Assembly (NCBI RefSeq): GCF_009796865.1
Contig: NZ_CP047028.1
Coordinates: 2,666,001-2,730,000 of the forward strand
DNA: 64,000 bases
Direction: 5' to 3'
Source: Formosa sp. L2A11
GTDB taxonomy: Bacteria; Bacteroidota; Bacteroidia; Flavobacteriales; Flavobacteriaceae
This document shows positions 17,357-26,433 of the stretch, in pieces; the first letter of the stretch is position 1, and every line of letters begins with the position of its first letter. The notes below the pieces were generated by a model, which made no database searches, was not told where the DNA came from, and saw only the letters and a program-made list of their open reading frames with translations. The position numbers and the translations under genes are program-made.

Positions 17357-18055
17357 ATGAGACTATTAGTATTCTTATTATTTATATCAAATTTCACATA
17401 TGCTCAATATTGGGGTGGACAAGAAATTAATGAATCAGATTTAACCGATTGGATTCCGACATTTGAGACTGATTATACAGGGATTTACCATTTTGGAGAA
17501 AGCGAAAGTGAGTCTGATTTTTATTTATTTTTTGAAGGGGATTATATAATTGGACAGGTTCAGAATGGATATTGAGAAGATGAATCCGGTATCAGGAAAA
17601 GTAATTATATAACACTATCAAACATCTCAATAGATAAAAAAGGAAAATTTACTAGTGATCAATATTCGGGGCAATTTATTATATATAAAACAGAATCTGG
17701 AAACAACATAAAAGGACTTAGAATTAATAACCCTTGGACGAGATGGATTGAGAATAGTAAATTTGAAATTGGATATAGAAAAGCTCTTAAGTTTGAATAC
17801 ATTTATTATGGAATGTATAATCAAGCATCTTCTAGAAAATTAAATATTGAGGAGTTAAATAAAATGGACTCTAAAAGTTTAAAATTAATGAGAAATGAAA
17901 TTTTTGCTCGATACGGTTACATCTTTAAAAAGGGAGGAGAAATGGATACATATTTTAGAAAGCAAAAATGGTACAGACCTGAACATAAAAAAGTTGAACA
18001 GTTTTTAACCGAAATAGAACGGTATAATATAGAGCTGATTATACATAACGAGTAA
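17357..18055 (+). pseudogene. exported YARHG-domain protein interrupted by one in-frame TGA
   Basis: One reading frame runs from the ATG at 17357 to the stop at 18053-18055 (232 codons) with a single in-frame TGA at 17573-17575. The N-terminal part has a signal peptide (MRLLVFLLFISNFTYAQ). The C-terminal 75 residues form a YARHG domain (RNEIFARYGYIF ... YFRKQKWYRP), a presumed extracellular domain. Codons after the TGA keep coding-like character (GKFTSDQYSGQFIIYKTESG). A single TGG-to-TGA change would explain it, so it is either a very young pseudogene or a base-call error. Confidence 0.8.
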
Positions 18056-18065
18056 AATTATGTGA

Positions 18066-18296
18066 GAACTTCAAGAACGTTTATTTGCTAATTTTAATTT
18101 AAAGAATGAACTTAAATTATGGATTATTAAAAAGCATATTATTCACAGTAAAAATGATAAAGATATTTCTATCATTCGACTGTAAAATCTATATGAGGCC
18201 ACCAAGAACCAAAGAAATTTGGGAAAAACGGAAACCAATTATATTAAGATACTTTTCATCAAACTGTACATTATCACTAACATCACTTTTTTAGTT
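18066..18296 (+). pseudogene. unidentified coding remnant
   Basis: In one frame this stretch reads as protein-like sequence (ELQERLFANFNLKNELKLW then IIKKHIIHSKNDKDISIIRL), stops at TAA 18183-18185, and continues open with NLYEATKNQRNLGKTETNYI to 18296. There is no start codon. I do not recognise the family. An overlapping 62-codon ATG ORF in another frame (18106-18294) looks like a shadow. Confidence 0.3.
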
Positions 18297-18345
18297 TGAT
18301 GTTTTACCATCAGGAATTTTTATTTTAAGCCGCGTTTAATAAAAA

Positions 18346-19214
18346 TTACTCTTTTTTAACTTTTAATTGCTTTTTAAGTTTTTCCTTAAACATAATAGCA
18401 GCACTTGTATAACCACCTTCTGTACCATCTACAAAATGAATATGTTTTTTTCTTTATCTTCGATATAACAAGACATTATAGACGCGTGAGTAATATGCAT
18501 ACCATAAATAATTTTATGTTCAGATTCTAAATTGTCCAGTACAATTTTTAACGTATTTACTTGCTTATCTGTTCCAGAAATTACAGTGTTTAGAAAACCG
18601 TCTAACATTATGGTATCAGACAATTGGGTAACTCGATATTTATATAGTTTACCTGTTTTATAGAACTTAAAATAAAATAGCCCGAATAATGTAACTAGCC
18701 AATTACTAATTAAATAACGGAATTGATAAGTTCCAATTTTTGCATACATCTCACTTCTAATTTTATCTAAAGATGTATTTAGTTTTAATTTGATAGTAGA
18801 AATAGGATTACGCTTTTGTAAATCGCCAAAAATAAGGTCTATCTCTTTTATAATAGTACTATATATTTCGGCTTGTTTTGTTTCATCATCACAATCTACA
18901 AGCAGACATATTACTTTTTTATCTGTTTGGTTAGGATAAATTTCGTCCCATCTGCATTGCATGCCTTCCAAATTGGGTTTTATATTTTCTTGAGTGTTGT
19001 TTTTAGATGCTGTAAAACATTCTTTTATTATGTGTTCTGCATATTTCAATCCATTACCCAATACTACCGGAGTTGTAAGATATTCATTTTGCTTTAGTTT
19101 TGTAATTTTTAAGGTTACGTTATTAGCATAAACATTTTCAACATCTAAATGTCCGACGCGTAAATTAAGCTGAAACGTTTCATTTATAGCACTTGTTCTT
19201 ATATAAATCAGATC
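18346..19214 (-). pseudogene. hypothetical protein gene, frameshifted and lacking a good start
   Basis: The main frame is open from 19214 down to a TAG at 18429. There is no ATG near the start; the first usual start is a TTG at 19061, yet the frame is already protein-like upstream (QLNLRVGHLDVENVYANNV). At 18445-18451 a run of seven A on the coding strand forms the heptamer A AAA AAC in phase. A -1 shift there avoids the TAG and adds HIHFVDGTEGGYTSAAIMF and a basic tail ending at 18346. Near residues 110-130 of the main ORF is one hydrophobic segment (LISNWLVTLFGLFYFKF). The family is not recognised. It may be a decayed gene or use programmed frameshifting. Confidence 0.55.
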
Positions 19215-19425
19215 TTAAAAATAACAATTCTCAACTTAATCTTAATCGATTTTTTAATAAAAAGCTAGCGTTTTAATTTTGTCTATAACACAATTCCCTC
19301 ATTAGTGACATTGCCTATAATTAAGATTTTGAATATCCGTTTTCATTCAATTAATTATTTAAGAATAAAACGGAATTATCTCCTTTGGAATTTAGAAAAC
19401 AATTTAATTAGGAACAGATATGGTT

Positions 19426-19872
19426 TTAAACGTTACTATTACCAACAAGACTTTCTAAAGCATAATGTAATCTGTTTTGGGCATTGGCTTGCGATCCAAA
19501 AATAGAACGAAACAGTTCACCATGTTCTGAAATTAGAATCCATTGTGGTGTGCCTTCAGCATTAAATTGGTCGAATACCTGATGCTCTCGATCTATATAA
19601 ATAGGAAACGGAATTTCGCCACTTGTAAACACGCTTTTAATATTTTCTTTTGTGCCTTCTCTGTTTTTAAAATCGGCATGAATTCCTATTACTTGAATAG
19701 AAGGGAAGGTTTGCTTAAATTCGTAAGCCAAAGGAATAGCACGTCCTGTACAGCCTAAACAATCGTTATTATAGATAATAAGTAACAGAACTTTATTTTT
19801 ATAAGCAGACATTAAATCTGTAACATGGCCATCTAAATCTAAAACGGTTATGGATTGTATTTCTGTACTCAT
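19426..19872 (-). CDS. thioredoxin-fold redoxin (TlpA/AhpC-TSA-like)
   Basis: The 148-residue protein has a thioredoxin fold of the redoxin type. The vicinal cysteines are CLGC (Cys38, Cys41) after the strand VLLLIIYNND, and the cis-proline loop is EGTPQWILI. There is no signal peptide, so it is probably cytoplasmic. Length and motif fit small thiol-disulfide oxidoreductases; peroxidase activity is less likely, since the peroxiredoxin PxxxTxxC site is absent. It stands alone; the 220 bases downstream hold nothing clear. Confidence 0.82.
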   Translation of the reverse strand: MSTEIQSITVLDLDGHVTDLMSAYKNKVLLLIIYNNDCLGCTGRAIPLAYEFKQTFPSIQVIGIHADFKNREGTKENIKSVFTSGEIPFPIYIDREHQVFDQFNAEGTPQWILISEHGELFRSIFGSQANAQNRLHYALESLVGNSNV

Positions 19873-20266
19873 AAGGGTATCTGTTTAATAAGGAATACAA
19901 ATTTAGGTTTTAATTATTTTATACAACACTTAATAGCTTTCATCTTAAATTCATTTAAAGGATTTTACTCATTTTAATATTTTTATTTATGGAACGTGCT
20001 ATTTAAAGACATCATAAAATTTGAAACGCAGTAGTTTTGATAAACTTATATTTTTTGTTTCATTTTCAGTAATAAATAAAAATGAAAAAATGATTTTGAA
20101 GACCACACTAATATTCTGAATCTTTTCAAGAAGTGAAACTATTAACAAAACAGTATAATGTTTTTTATTTCTGATATATCGTCCTTCATATTTAAGCTGA
20201 AGAAGATCTCTAAAAAAATACTACATTGCATATATTCTCGCTAAGAGAAGTCTAAAAGCAGACCTT
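19873..20266. other. 394-base spacer, no gene seen
   Basis: No coding signal is visible. A 9-bp inverted repeat TTTCATTTT...AAAATGAAA lies near 20057-20085. The region must hold the promoters of the redoxin gene (-) and the DUF2339 gene (+), but no TAnnTTTG match stands out. Confidence 0.4.
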
Positions 20267-22951
20267 ATGGAATACTTTCTTTCTATTGTTATCATCCTTT
20301 TATTACTACTTCAAAGATCTAGGTCTAACAAAGATCGTACACGGTTACAAGAAGATATAGATGCGTTAAATGACAAGTTAAATAACTTAAAAGACTTATT
20401 AAGCGCCGATAAAACATCTAAACCAATTGAAAAAGAAAAGGTTAGCGCTATTGTTAAAGATACGGTTAAACCAGCTTTAGAGGTTTCTATACCGAAGCCA
20501 GTAGATAATCCGGAAGCTTCAGACAAAATATATAAACCAACGTATACTAAAGCGGCAATGCTATCTGTAAAAGATATAAATGTGATTAAAGCAATATTTA
20601 ATGCAGCTATAGACACAGACGATTTTACAAAACTGATGCCACTTCGTATTAAAATAATAGACGTTTTAGCATTACATGACTTTAAAGCACAATCTGACAA
20701 AGCATTTATAAGTACCATAATAGCAGATTACGATTACTATATTGCACACCCCTTAGAGGTGAAATTACCAAAAGAAGAAGCAACTAAAGCAGAAACTCCA
20801 GCTACCGATTTAAACACATTAGAATCAGAGACACAAGTAGTGTCCGAAATGCCTATTGTAAAAGAACCAAAGCTTACTTTTTGGGAGCTATTTAAACAGA
20901 AAAATCCTGATTTAGAGAAGTTTATTGGAGAAAATCTAATTAATAAAATCGGAATTTTAATCCTCGTTTTAGGGATTAGTTACTTCGTTAAATTTGCTAT
21001 CGATAAAAACTGGATTAACGAACCTGCACGTGTAGGTATTGGTATTTTAGCGGGAAGCTTGGTGCTTTTTATAGCTCATAAATTACGACAAAAATATGCA
21101 CCCTTTAGTTCGGTGCTTGTAGCAGGAGCGATTGCCATATTTTATTTTACAATAGCCATCGCTTTTCATGAATACCAACTCTTTGGGCAAGAAGTAGCTT
21201 TTGCTATTATGGTTGTAATTACAGCGTTTAGTTGCTTAATTTCCTTGTCTTATAATCGTATGGAACTCGCCATATTATCGCTTATTGGCGGATTTTTAGT
21301 GCCATTTATGATTAGTACAGGAAGTGGGAATTATCTTGTTTTATTTACTTATATAGCCATATTAGATATTGGAATATTGATTCTGGCCTATTTTAAAAAA
21401 TGGCAATTATTACATATTCTTGCTTTTGCTTTTACCATTTTGTTATTTGGTGCTTGGGTATTAAAAGACACGAATACTAGTACGCCACATTACTTGGGAG
21501 CTTTAGTGTTTGGTTTTGTATTCTATATTATTTTTATAGTGACCAATATTATAAATAATATAAGATCTAAAGGAAGCTTTACCACCACACAGTTAACCAT
21601 GCTTACTATTAATAACTTTGTGTTTTATGGAATTGGCATGCTGGTTTTATCCGATTATAAACCAGAATATACAGGACTTTTTACAGCTTTCTTAGCGGTG
21701 TTAAATATGGCATATTCCGTACTCTTATTTAAGAAATTTGGTTTAGATAAAAGAGGAATTTATTTATTAATAGGTCTGAGTTTAACCTTTATAACATTAG
21801 CAATTCCGGTACAATTTTCGGGACATAGTATTACTATATTTTGGGCTGTAGAAGCGGTTATGTTACTCTGGTTAGCACAAAAATCTAGAATTAAAAGCTA
21901 TAGTTTTGCTGCTGTTGTTGTACAAACCTTAATGCTTGGGAGTTTATTAATGGATTGGGAAGTGTATTTTATAAATTCAGATTTAGCAGTTGTTCTTAAT
22001 CCTATTTTTATAGCAGGAATTTTAGTCGTTGTATCTTTTGTAGGTGTAAACTTGCTATTGCGTAAGGATACAGAAAAAATATCTAAATTCGGATTACATT
22101 TTAATCCAGTATATTATAGAAAACTAAGCTGTATTCTTGCCGTAATTACAGGGTATTTTGTAGGTCTAGCCGAAGTTATTTATCAGTCTTTTCAGTATTT
22201 AGAATTTAATGATGTTCTAGCAATTTCTGTGCAATACCATATTTTATTTACAGCCGTATTTTGCTTTGTTTTGTATATAAACAGATCGGTTAAAACAGAT
22301 AAACTTATTAATGTTTTAGCAGTTGTAAATATTGTTGCCTTTGCCGTGCTTTTTATGCAGATTCCATTTTCAGAAATAGAAGACAATATTGTTTATGGGG
22401 AAAATAACCATATTGCATATTATTTGCATATGGTTTGCTTTGTCTTTATTATCTATTTTTGGACTTTAATATACCGGACAAATAGCACTAAAAAGGTGTT
22501 TTCAATTTTCAATCATAAATTAGCTTTGTGGCTTGTGGTTTTTGTGTTGGTGCTTCTTACAAGTTACGAGGTGGTATTGCAGGGGCTTCATATTATGGAT
22601 TTTTCATCAGATCAAGATTTACTAAATACTAGTTATGAAATGGTTTCTTCTGCACAGTATAAAATTATAAAAACTGGGCTTCCAATATTATGGGGAGTCT
22701 TAGCGTTTATATTGTTATTATGGGGAATAAAAAAGCAATTAAAACATTTACGTATTATTGCACTGTCTCTTTTAGGGTTAACTATTGTAAAGTTATTTGT
22801 TTATGATATTAGTAATGTTTCTGAAACAGGAAAAATTATTGCATTTATACTATTAGGTGTTCTTATTTTAGTTATTTCGTTTATATATCAAAAAATCAAA
22901 GTTCTAGTTACAGATGAAGATAAAACAGCAGAAAATGAAACTATTGATTAA
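20267..22951 (+). CDS. DUF2339 polytopic membrane protein
   Basis: This 894-residue protein starts with one helix (about 3-16), a coiled coil (22-48) and a linker, then a 60-residue module at 98-160 shared with the RDD protein at 11615, and from residue 228 some 20 or more transmembrane helices with the DUF2339 hallmark ENLINKIGILILVLGISYFVKFAIDKNWI (given in part: NKIGILILVLGISYF). The family is widespread, its function unknown; in many bacteria it is paired with DUF3999, which follows here with a 17-base overlap. Confidence 0.9.
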   Translation: MEYFLSIVIILLLLLQRSRSNKDRTRLQEDIDALNDKLNNLKDLLSADKTSKPIEKEKVSAIVKDTVKPALEVSIPKPVDNPEASDKIYKPTYTKAAMLSVKDINVIKAIFNAAIDTDDFTKLMPLRIKIIDVLALHDFKAQSDKAFISTIIADYDYYIAHPLEVKLPKEEATKAETPATDLNTLESETQVVSEMPIVKEPKLTFWELFKQKNPDLEKFIGENLINKIGILILVLGISYFVKFAIDKNWINEPARVGIGILAGSLVLFIAHKLRQKYAPFSSVLVAGAIAIFYFTIAIAFHEYQLFGQEVAFAIMVVITAFSCLISLSYNRMELAILSLIGGFLVPFMISTGSGNYLVLFTYIAILDIGILILAYFKKWQLLHILAFAFTILLFGAWVLKDTNTSTPHYLGALVFGFVFYIIFIVTNIINNIRSKGSFTTTQLTMLTINNFVFYGIGMLVLSDYKPEYTGLFTAFLAVLNMAYSVLLFKKFGLDKRGIYLLIGLSLTFITLAIPVQFSGHSITIFWAVEAVMLLWLAQKSRIKSYSFAAVVVQTLMLGSLLMDWEVYFINSDLAVVLNPIFIAGILVVVSFVGVNLLLRKDTEKISKFGLHFNPVYYRKLSCILAVITGYFVGLAEVIYQSFQYLEFNDVLAISVQYHILFTAVFCFVLYINRSVKTDKLINVLAVVNIVAFAVLFMQIPFSEIEDNIVYGENNHIAYYLHMVCFVFIIYFWTLIYRTNSTKKVFSIFNHKLALWLVVFVLVLLTSYEVVLQGLHIMDFSSDQDLLNTSYEMVSSAQYKIIKTGLPILWGVLAFILLLWGIKKQLKHLRIIALSLLGLTIVKLFVYDISNVSETGKIIAFILLGVLILVISFIYQKIKVLVTDEDKTAENETID

Positions 22952-24176
22952 ACTCTTATTTATGCTTTGTGTGGTTACGGCTTTTGGTCAGGAACACACA
23001 GTAACAGGAAAAATAGATGTTGTAAAAACAGATGGTTTGCACCTTATTCCTATTCCGAATACCGTGCGTTCTTATGCTACTGCTAACATGCGAGATTTTA
23101 GAATTTTAGATGCTAAAGGGAATCAGGTACCTTATTTTGTACAACCGGAGACTTCGTATACAAGTACAATGGTTTCTAATTTTACTGAATTTTCTATTAT
23201 TTCAACTAAACGCGTAATAGATACGAGTGCAACTTATGTATTTAAAAACCCTAATAAAACTATTAAACAAGCTGTGCTTTCTATTGCTAATTATGAAGGC
23301 AGTAAATACTATAAATTAGAAGGAAGTGATGATAAAATTCAATGGTTTGGAATTGTAAATAACGGCGAACTCCATGATCTGAATCATCCTGAAAACACGA
23401 GTGTTTATAAGGTAATCGATTTTCCAATATGTAATTATCCATATTTAAGAATTGTGTTTAACGACCGTAATTCTTTACCACTAAATCTCTTAAAAATAGG
23501 AGAAGCAACTGCTAAAACTGTGAATTTAGTACCTGCAGAAAAAGAAAAACTTACTGTAAGTGCTATTTCATTTTCAGAGCAAGATAAGATTACACAAATG
23601 CATATTAGTTTTGAGAGACCAGAAGTTCTAAATCAGATTAAATTAGATATTACTAGTCCCGATTTTTATAGTCGAAAAGCAACATTGTATACACTTGGAG
23701 AACGTGATGTAAAAAGAAGTGTAGAAACTTATCGTCAGCAAATTACATCCTTCGAGATTAGATCAGATAGTCCGTTGGTGTTTGATATTCCGAACACTTT
23801 AGCACAAGAAATATATTTAGATATTGAAAATAAGGACAATCCTAAATTGCAAATTCCAAACATTCACATTACCCAAACGCCTATTTATGTGGTTGCTAAT
23901 TTAAAAGCAGAACAGAAGTACACAATTACCGCTGGTAACCAAACATTAAAGGCACCTGATTATGATATTTCTGAAGTAGCACATACAATAAAACGAGCTT
24001 TACCTATTGCAAGAATTAGTGCTGTAACTTATATGGCGCCAGAGAATACTGTAGAAGCAACAATTTCTATATGGCAACAACCTTGGTTTATGTGGTGTTG
24101 TATTGGTTTTGCAGCGCTTATAATTTCTTATTATGCTTTTAACTTAATTAAAGAGCTAAATAACAATAAAAAATAA
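22935..24176 (+). CDS. DUF3999-type exported protein
   Basis: The protein (about 413 aa) has a signal peptide (MKLLIKLLFMLCVVTAFGQ), a long extracytoplasmic beta-rich region and one C-terminal transmembrane helix (WFMWCCIGFAALIISYYAF) with a short basic tail. This is the usual DUF3999 layout. I chose the ATG at 22935 because the signal peptide begins there; an ATG at 22914 would add seven polar residues. Its start lies inside the end of the DUF2339 gene, so the two are translationally coupled and probably form one membrane complex. Confidence 0.82.
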   Translation: MKLLIKLLFMLCVVTAFGQEHTVTGKIDVVKTDGLHLIPIPNTVRSYATANMRDFRILDAKGNQVPYFVQPETSYTSTMVSNFTEFSIISTKRVIDTSATYVFKNPNKTIKQAVLSIANYEGSKYYKLEGSDDKIQWFGIVNNGELHDLNHPENTSVYKVIDFPICNYPYLRIVFNDRNSLPLNLLKIGEATAKTVNLVPAEKEKLTVSAISFSEQDKITQMHISFERPEVLNQIKLDITSPDFYSRKATLYTLGERDVKRSVETYRQQITSFEIRSDSPLVFDIPNTLAQEIYLDIENKDNPKLQIPNIHITQTPIYVVANLKAEQKYTITAGNQTLKAPDYDISEVAHTIKRALPIARISAVTYMAPENTVEATISIWQQPWFMWCCIGFAALIISYYAFNLIKELNNNKK

Positions 24177-24226
24177 TTGTGTTTCTGTCTAGATAAAAAG
24201 GCAACTTGAACCTTTTATAAAAGACA

Positions 24227-24284
24227 AAAACTTGAAGATATAGAAACCTTGAGTTAGGTTATTTGTTCTATATTTTCAAGTTTT
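24227..24284 (+). terminator. terminator of the DUF2339-DUF3999 operon
   Basis: The arms 24227-24245 (AAAACTTGAAGATATAGAA) and 24266-24284 pair over 19 bp with one G-U and a 20-base loop, followed by a T-rich stretch. It sits about 50 bases after the DUF3999 stop. The rest of the spacer to 24465 shows nothing further. Confidence 0.8.
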
Positions 24285-24465
24285 CTGTTTAGTCTTAGTT
24301 TTTCAATTATATCTATCTATTTATATAAAGTTACAATTTAAGAAAGGGTAGTAAGATGATTATTAGACTTTAATAGTACTTTATGATTGTTTTTGGATTT
24401 GTTTTAGACTTTACTTTTTATTAAAACCGCTATGTCGAATTAGTTTAAGCCGTTAATTTTAGATT

Positions 24466-25041
24466 CTAATTATTTTTATTAAAAGATAAAAAGGTAAACA
24501 GAAACTGATATTTTCCATTCAAATTATCTTTAAGTATTTTAAATGCTTTGGTAAGGTGACCTTCAACTGTTTTTATAGAAATACCTAGATAGTTTGCAAT
24601 CTCCATATTGGTTAAACCTTCCTTTTTACTCATTATTAAAATTTGTTTACATTTTTTAGGAAGTACCTGAATCTCTTTTTCTAACAATTCAAGTTTTCGA
24701 TTTAAACTTTCATCATATTCTTGTTTAATAACGGTAGTTAATGTATTAGAAAACGTTTTTTCTAGTAAATAGGTTTCTCTGCTGTGTTTTTTTATGTAAT
24801 CTAAATATTTGTTCTTAATAGCTTTATACAACCAACCTTTTAATAAAGTGTCTACATTAAGGTCTTCTCTTTTCTGCCATAATATAAAAAATGCGTCTTG
24901 AACAAAATCTTTGGCTAAAAGTTCGTCACGACACAAACTCTTAGAATAAATATACAATTCGTTATAGTGTAAATCTACAAATTGAATAAACACCTTTTTA
25001 TCGCCTTTTTTTATTGCGATTATTTCATTGTTTTTATTCAT
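24466..25041 (-). CDS. ECF RNA polymerase sigma factor (FecI-like)
   Basis: This 191-residue sigma-70 family ECF factor has region 2 (ELYIYSKSLCRDELLAKDFVQDAFFILW) split by a short linker from region 4 (LPKKCKQILIMSKKEGLTNMEIANYLGISIKTVEGHL, a helix-turn-helix). It is divergent from the FecR anti-sigma gene. In Bacteroidota this trio (sigma, FecR, STN-bearing SusC) forms a cell-surface signalling switch: ligand at SusC relieves FecR and frees the sigma factor to transcribe the SusC operon. The target promoter was not identified. Confidence 0.93.
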   Translation of the reverse strand: MNKNNEIIAIKKGDKKVFIQFVDLHYNELYIYSKSLCRDELLAKDFVQDAFFILWQKREDLNVDTLLKGWLYKAIKNKYLDYIKKHSRETYLLEKTFSNTLTTVIKQEYDESLNRKLELLEKEIQVLPKKCKQILIMSKKEGLTNMEIANYLGISIKTVEGHLTKAFKILKDNLNGKYQFLFTFLSFNKNN

Positions 25042-25168
25042 TTTGTTAGGATTAATTGTGTGTTTAGTTGTAAACGCCTTAAAATTATCAATAAATTTTT
25101 AAAATAAGCAAGGGTTTTGTAAAAACCAATCGTTTCACTAATAACAATTCGACAATCCTCAATTAACT

Positions 25169-26320
25169 ATGCTAAAAAATAAACATATTTCGAGAATTAT
25201 AACAAAGTTTTTAGATAAGACAGCTAATTCTGAGGAAATTCAAGAGTTAACGACTTGGGTTAAGCAGAATCCGTCTGCCTTTAAAGATTATGTAGAACTT
25301 CATTATTTAATTACTAGAGATATAAACAAAGGAGAAGCAGAATTTTATAAAAGTGAATTGCTTTCTAAATTCGACAATCTTTTTAAGCCAAAACAAAATA
25401 AACGTGAGTGGTTAAAATACGCTGCCATTTTTATAGGTGTATTAATAACATGTTCTACATTTTTATTTTTAAAGCACGGAAATACAGATGCAAACACTCA
25501 AGAGGAAGTTACCATTACTTTTAGTAACGGTACAAAAGAGATTCTTACTAATACTATTTCTAATATTATTTCTAGTTCAGATAAGCCTATAGCAAAACAA
25601 GAAGGCTCTAAGATTATTTATAATAAACAGAGTATCGATAAGAATGATAAAACCCAATCTCTTGTATATAATACAGTGAATGTGCCTTATGGTAAAAAAT
25701 TTCAGGTTGTATTATCAGATGGGACAGAGGTTTCTCTTAATTCGGGAACGTCTTTTACTTACCCAACTGCTTTTTATAACACAGGAGAAAGACAGGTAGA
25801 ATTGGTTGGTGAAGCTTATTTCTCTGTAAAATCAGATTCATTAAGACCATTTATGGTTAAATCTAAAGAGATAGTGACGCAAGTATTAGGAACAGAATTT
25901 AATTTTTCTAGTTACCCTGACGATAAAGCAACTTATGTGGTTTTAGTAGAAGGACGTGTTGCTGTTTCTAAAACAGACTATCCAGAAGCAACAGCAATGG
26001 TTTTAAAACCTAACCAAATAGCATATTACGAAAAATCGTATACAAATATAAAAATTAAGGACGTAGATGTAAGTCGTTACATCGCTTGGAAAGATGGCGG
26101 TTTATATTTTAAGAATGAAGACTTTTTTCACATTGCTAAAAAATTAGAAAGACATTATTCTGTTAACATTGAAATTAAAGATGAAACCTTAAAAACCGAA
26201 AAATTTACAGGGCGTTTTAAAACAGAGAGTATAGAAGAAGTACTAAAAGGTTTTCAAAGAATTAAGGAATTTGAATACGCTTTAAAAGATGAAAAAATAA
26301 TATTAACTCAAAAAAAATAA
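25169..26320 (+). CDS. FecR-family anti-sigma factor
   Basis: This 383-residue protein has a cytoplasmic N-terminal anti-sigma domain (about 1-85), one transmembrane helix near 89-107 (AAIFIGVLITCSTFLFL), a periplasmic FecR domain (NVPYGKKFQVVLSDGTEVSL at about 172-190, through VLGTEFNF) and a C-terminal DUF4974 domain (about 310-383). It should bind the divergently encoded sigma factor and receive the signal from the STN domain of the adjacent SusC. Confidence 0.93.
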   Translation: MLKNKHISRIITKFLDKTANSEEIQELTTWVKQNPSAFKDYVELHYLITRDINKGEAEFYKSELLSKFDNLFKPKQNKREWLKYAAIFIGVLITCSTFLFLKHGNTDANTQEEVTITFSNGTKEILTNTISNIISSSDKPIAKQEGSKIIYNKQSIDKNDKTQSLVYNTVNVPYGKKFQVVLSDGTEVSLNSGTSFTYPTAFYNTGERQVELVGEAYFSVKSDSLRPFMVKSKEIVTQVLGTEFNFSSYPDDKATYVVLVEGRVAVSKTDYPEATAMVLKPNQIAYYEKSYTNIKIKDVDVSRYIAWKDGGLYFKNEDFFHIAKKLERHYSVNIEIKDETLKTEKFTGRFKTESIEEVLKGFQRIKEFEYALKDEKIILTQKK

Positions 26321-26433
26321 ATAATATATGATATAAACCTAAATAACGAATTGGAGTATTTTGAAAAAACCATCAAGACTCCAAAATAATTTAATAGCAA
26401 AAAAAATAACCCATTAAACAACCACCTAAAAAT

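Noticed and set aside
17573..17575. Selenocysteine at the in-frame TGA
   Set aside because: No SECIS-like hairpin directly follows, the family is not a selenoprotein family, and the flanking residues give no redox motif.
18106..18294. 62-codon ATG ORF (+)
   Set aside because: Low-complexity composition, and it overlaps a more protein-like remnant in another frame.
19305..19505. 66-codon ORF (+)
   Set aside because: It runs antisense into the redoxin gene and has no family character.
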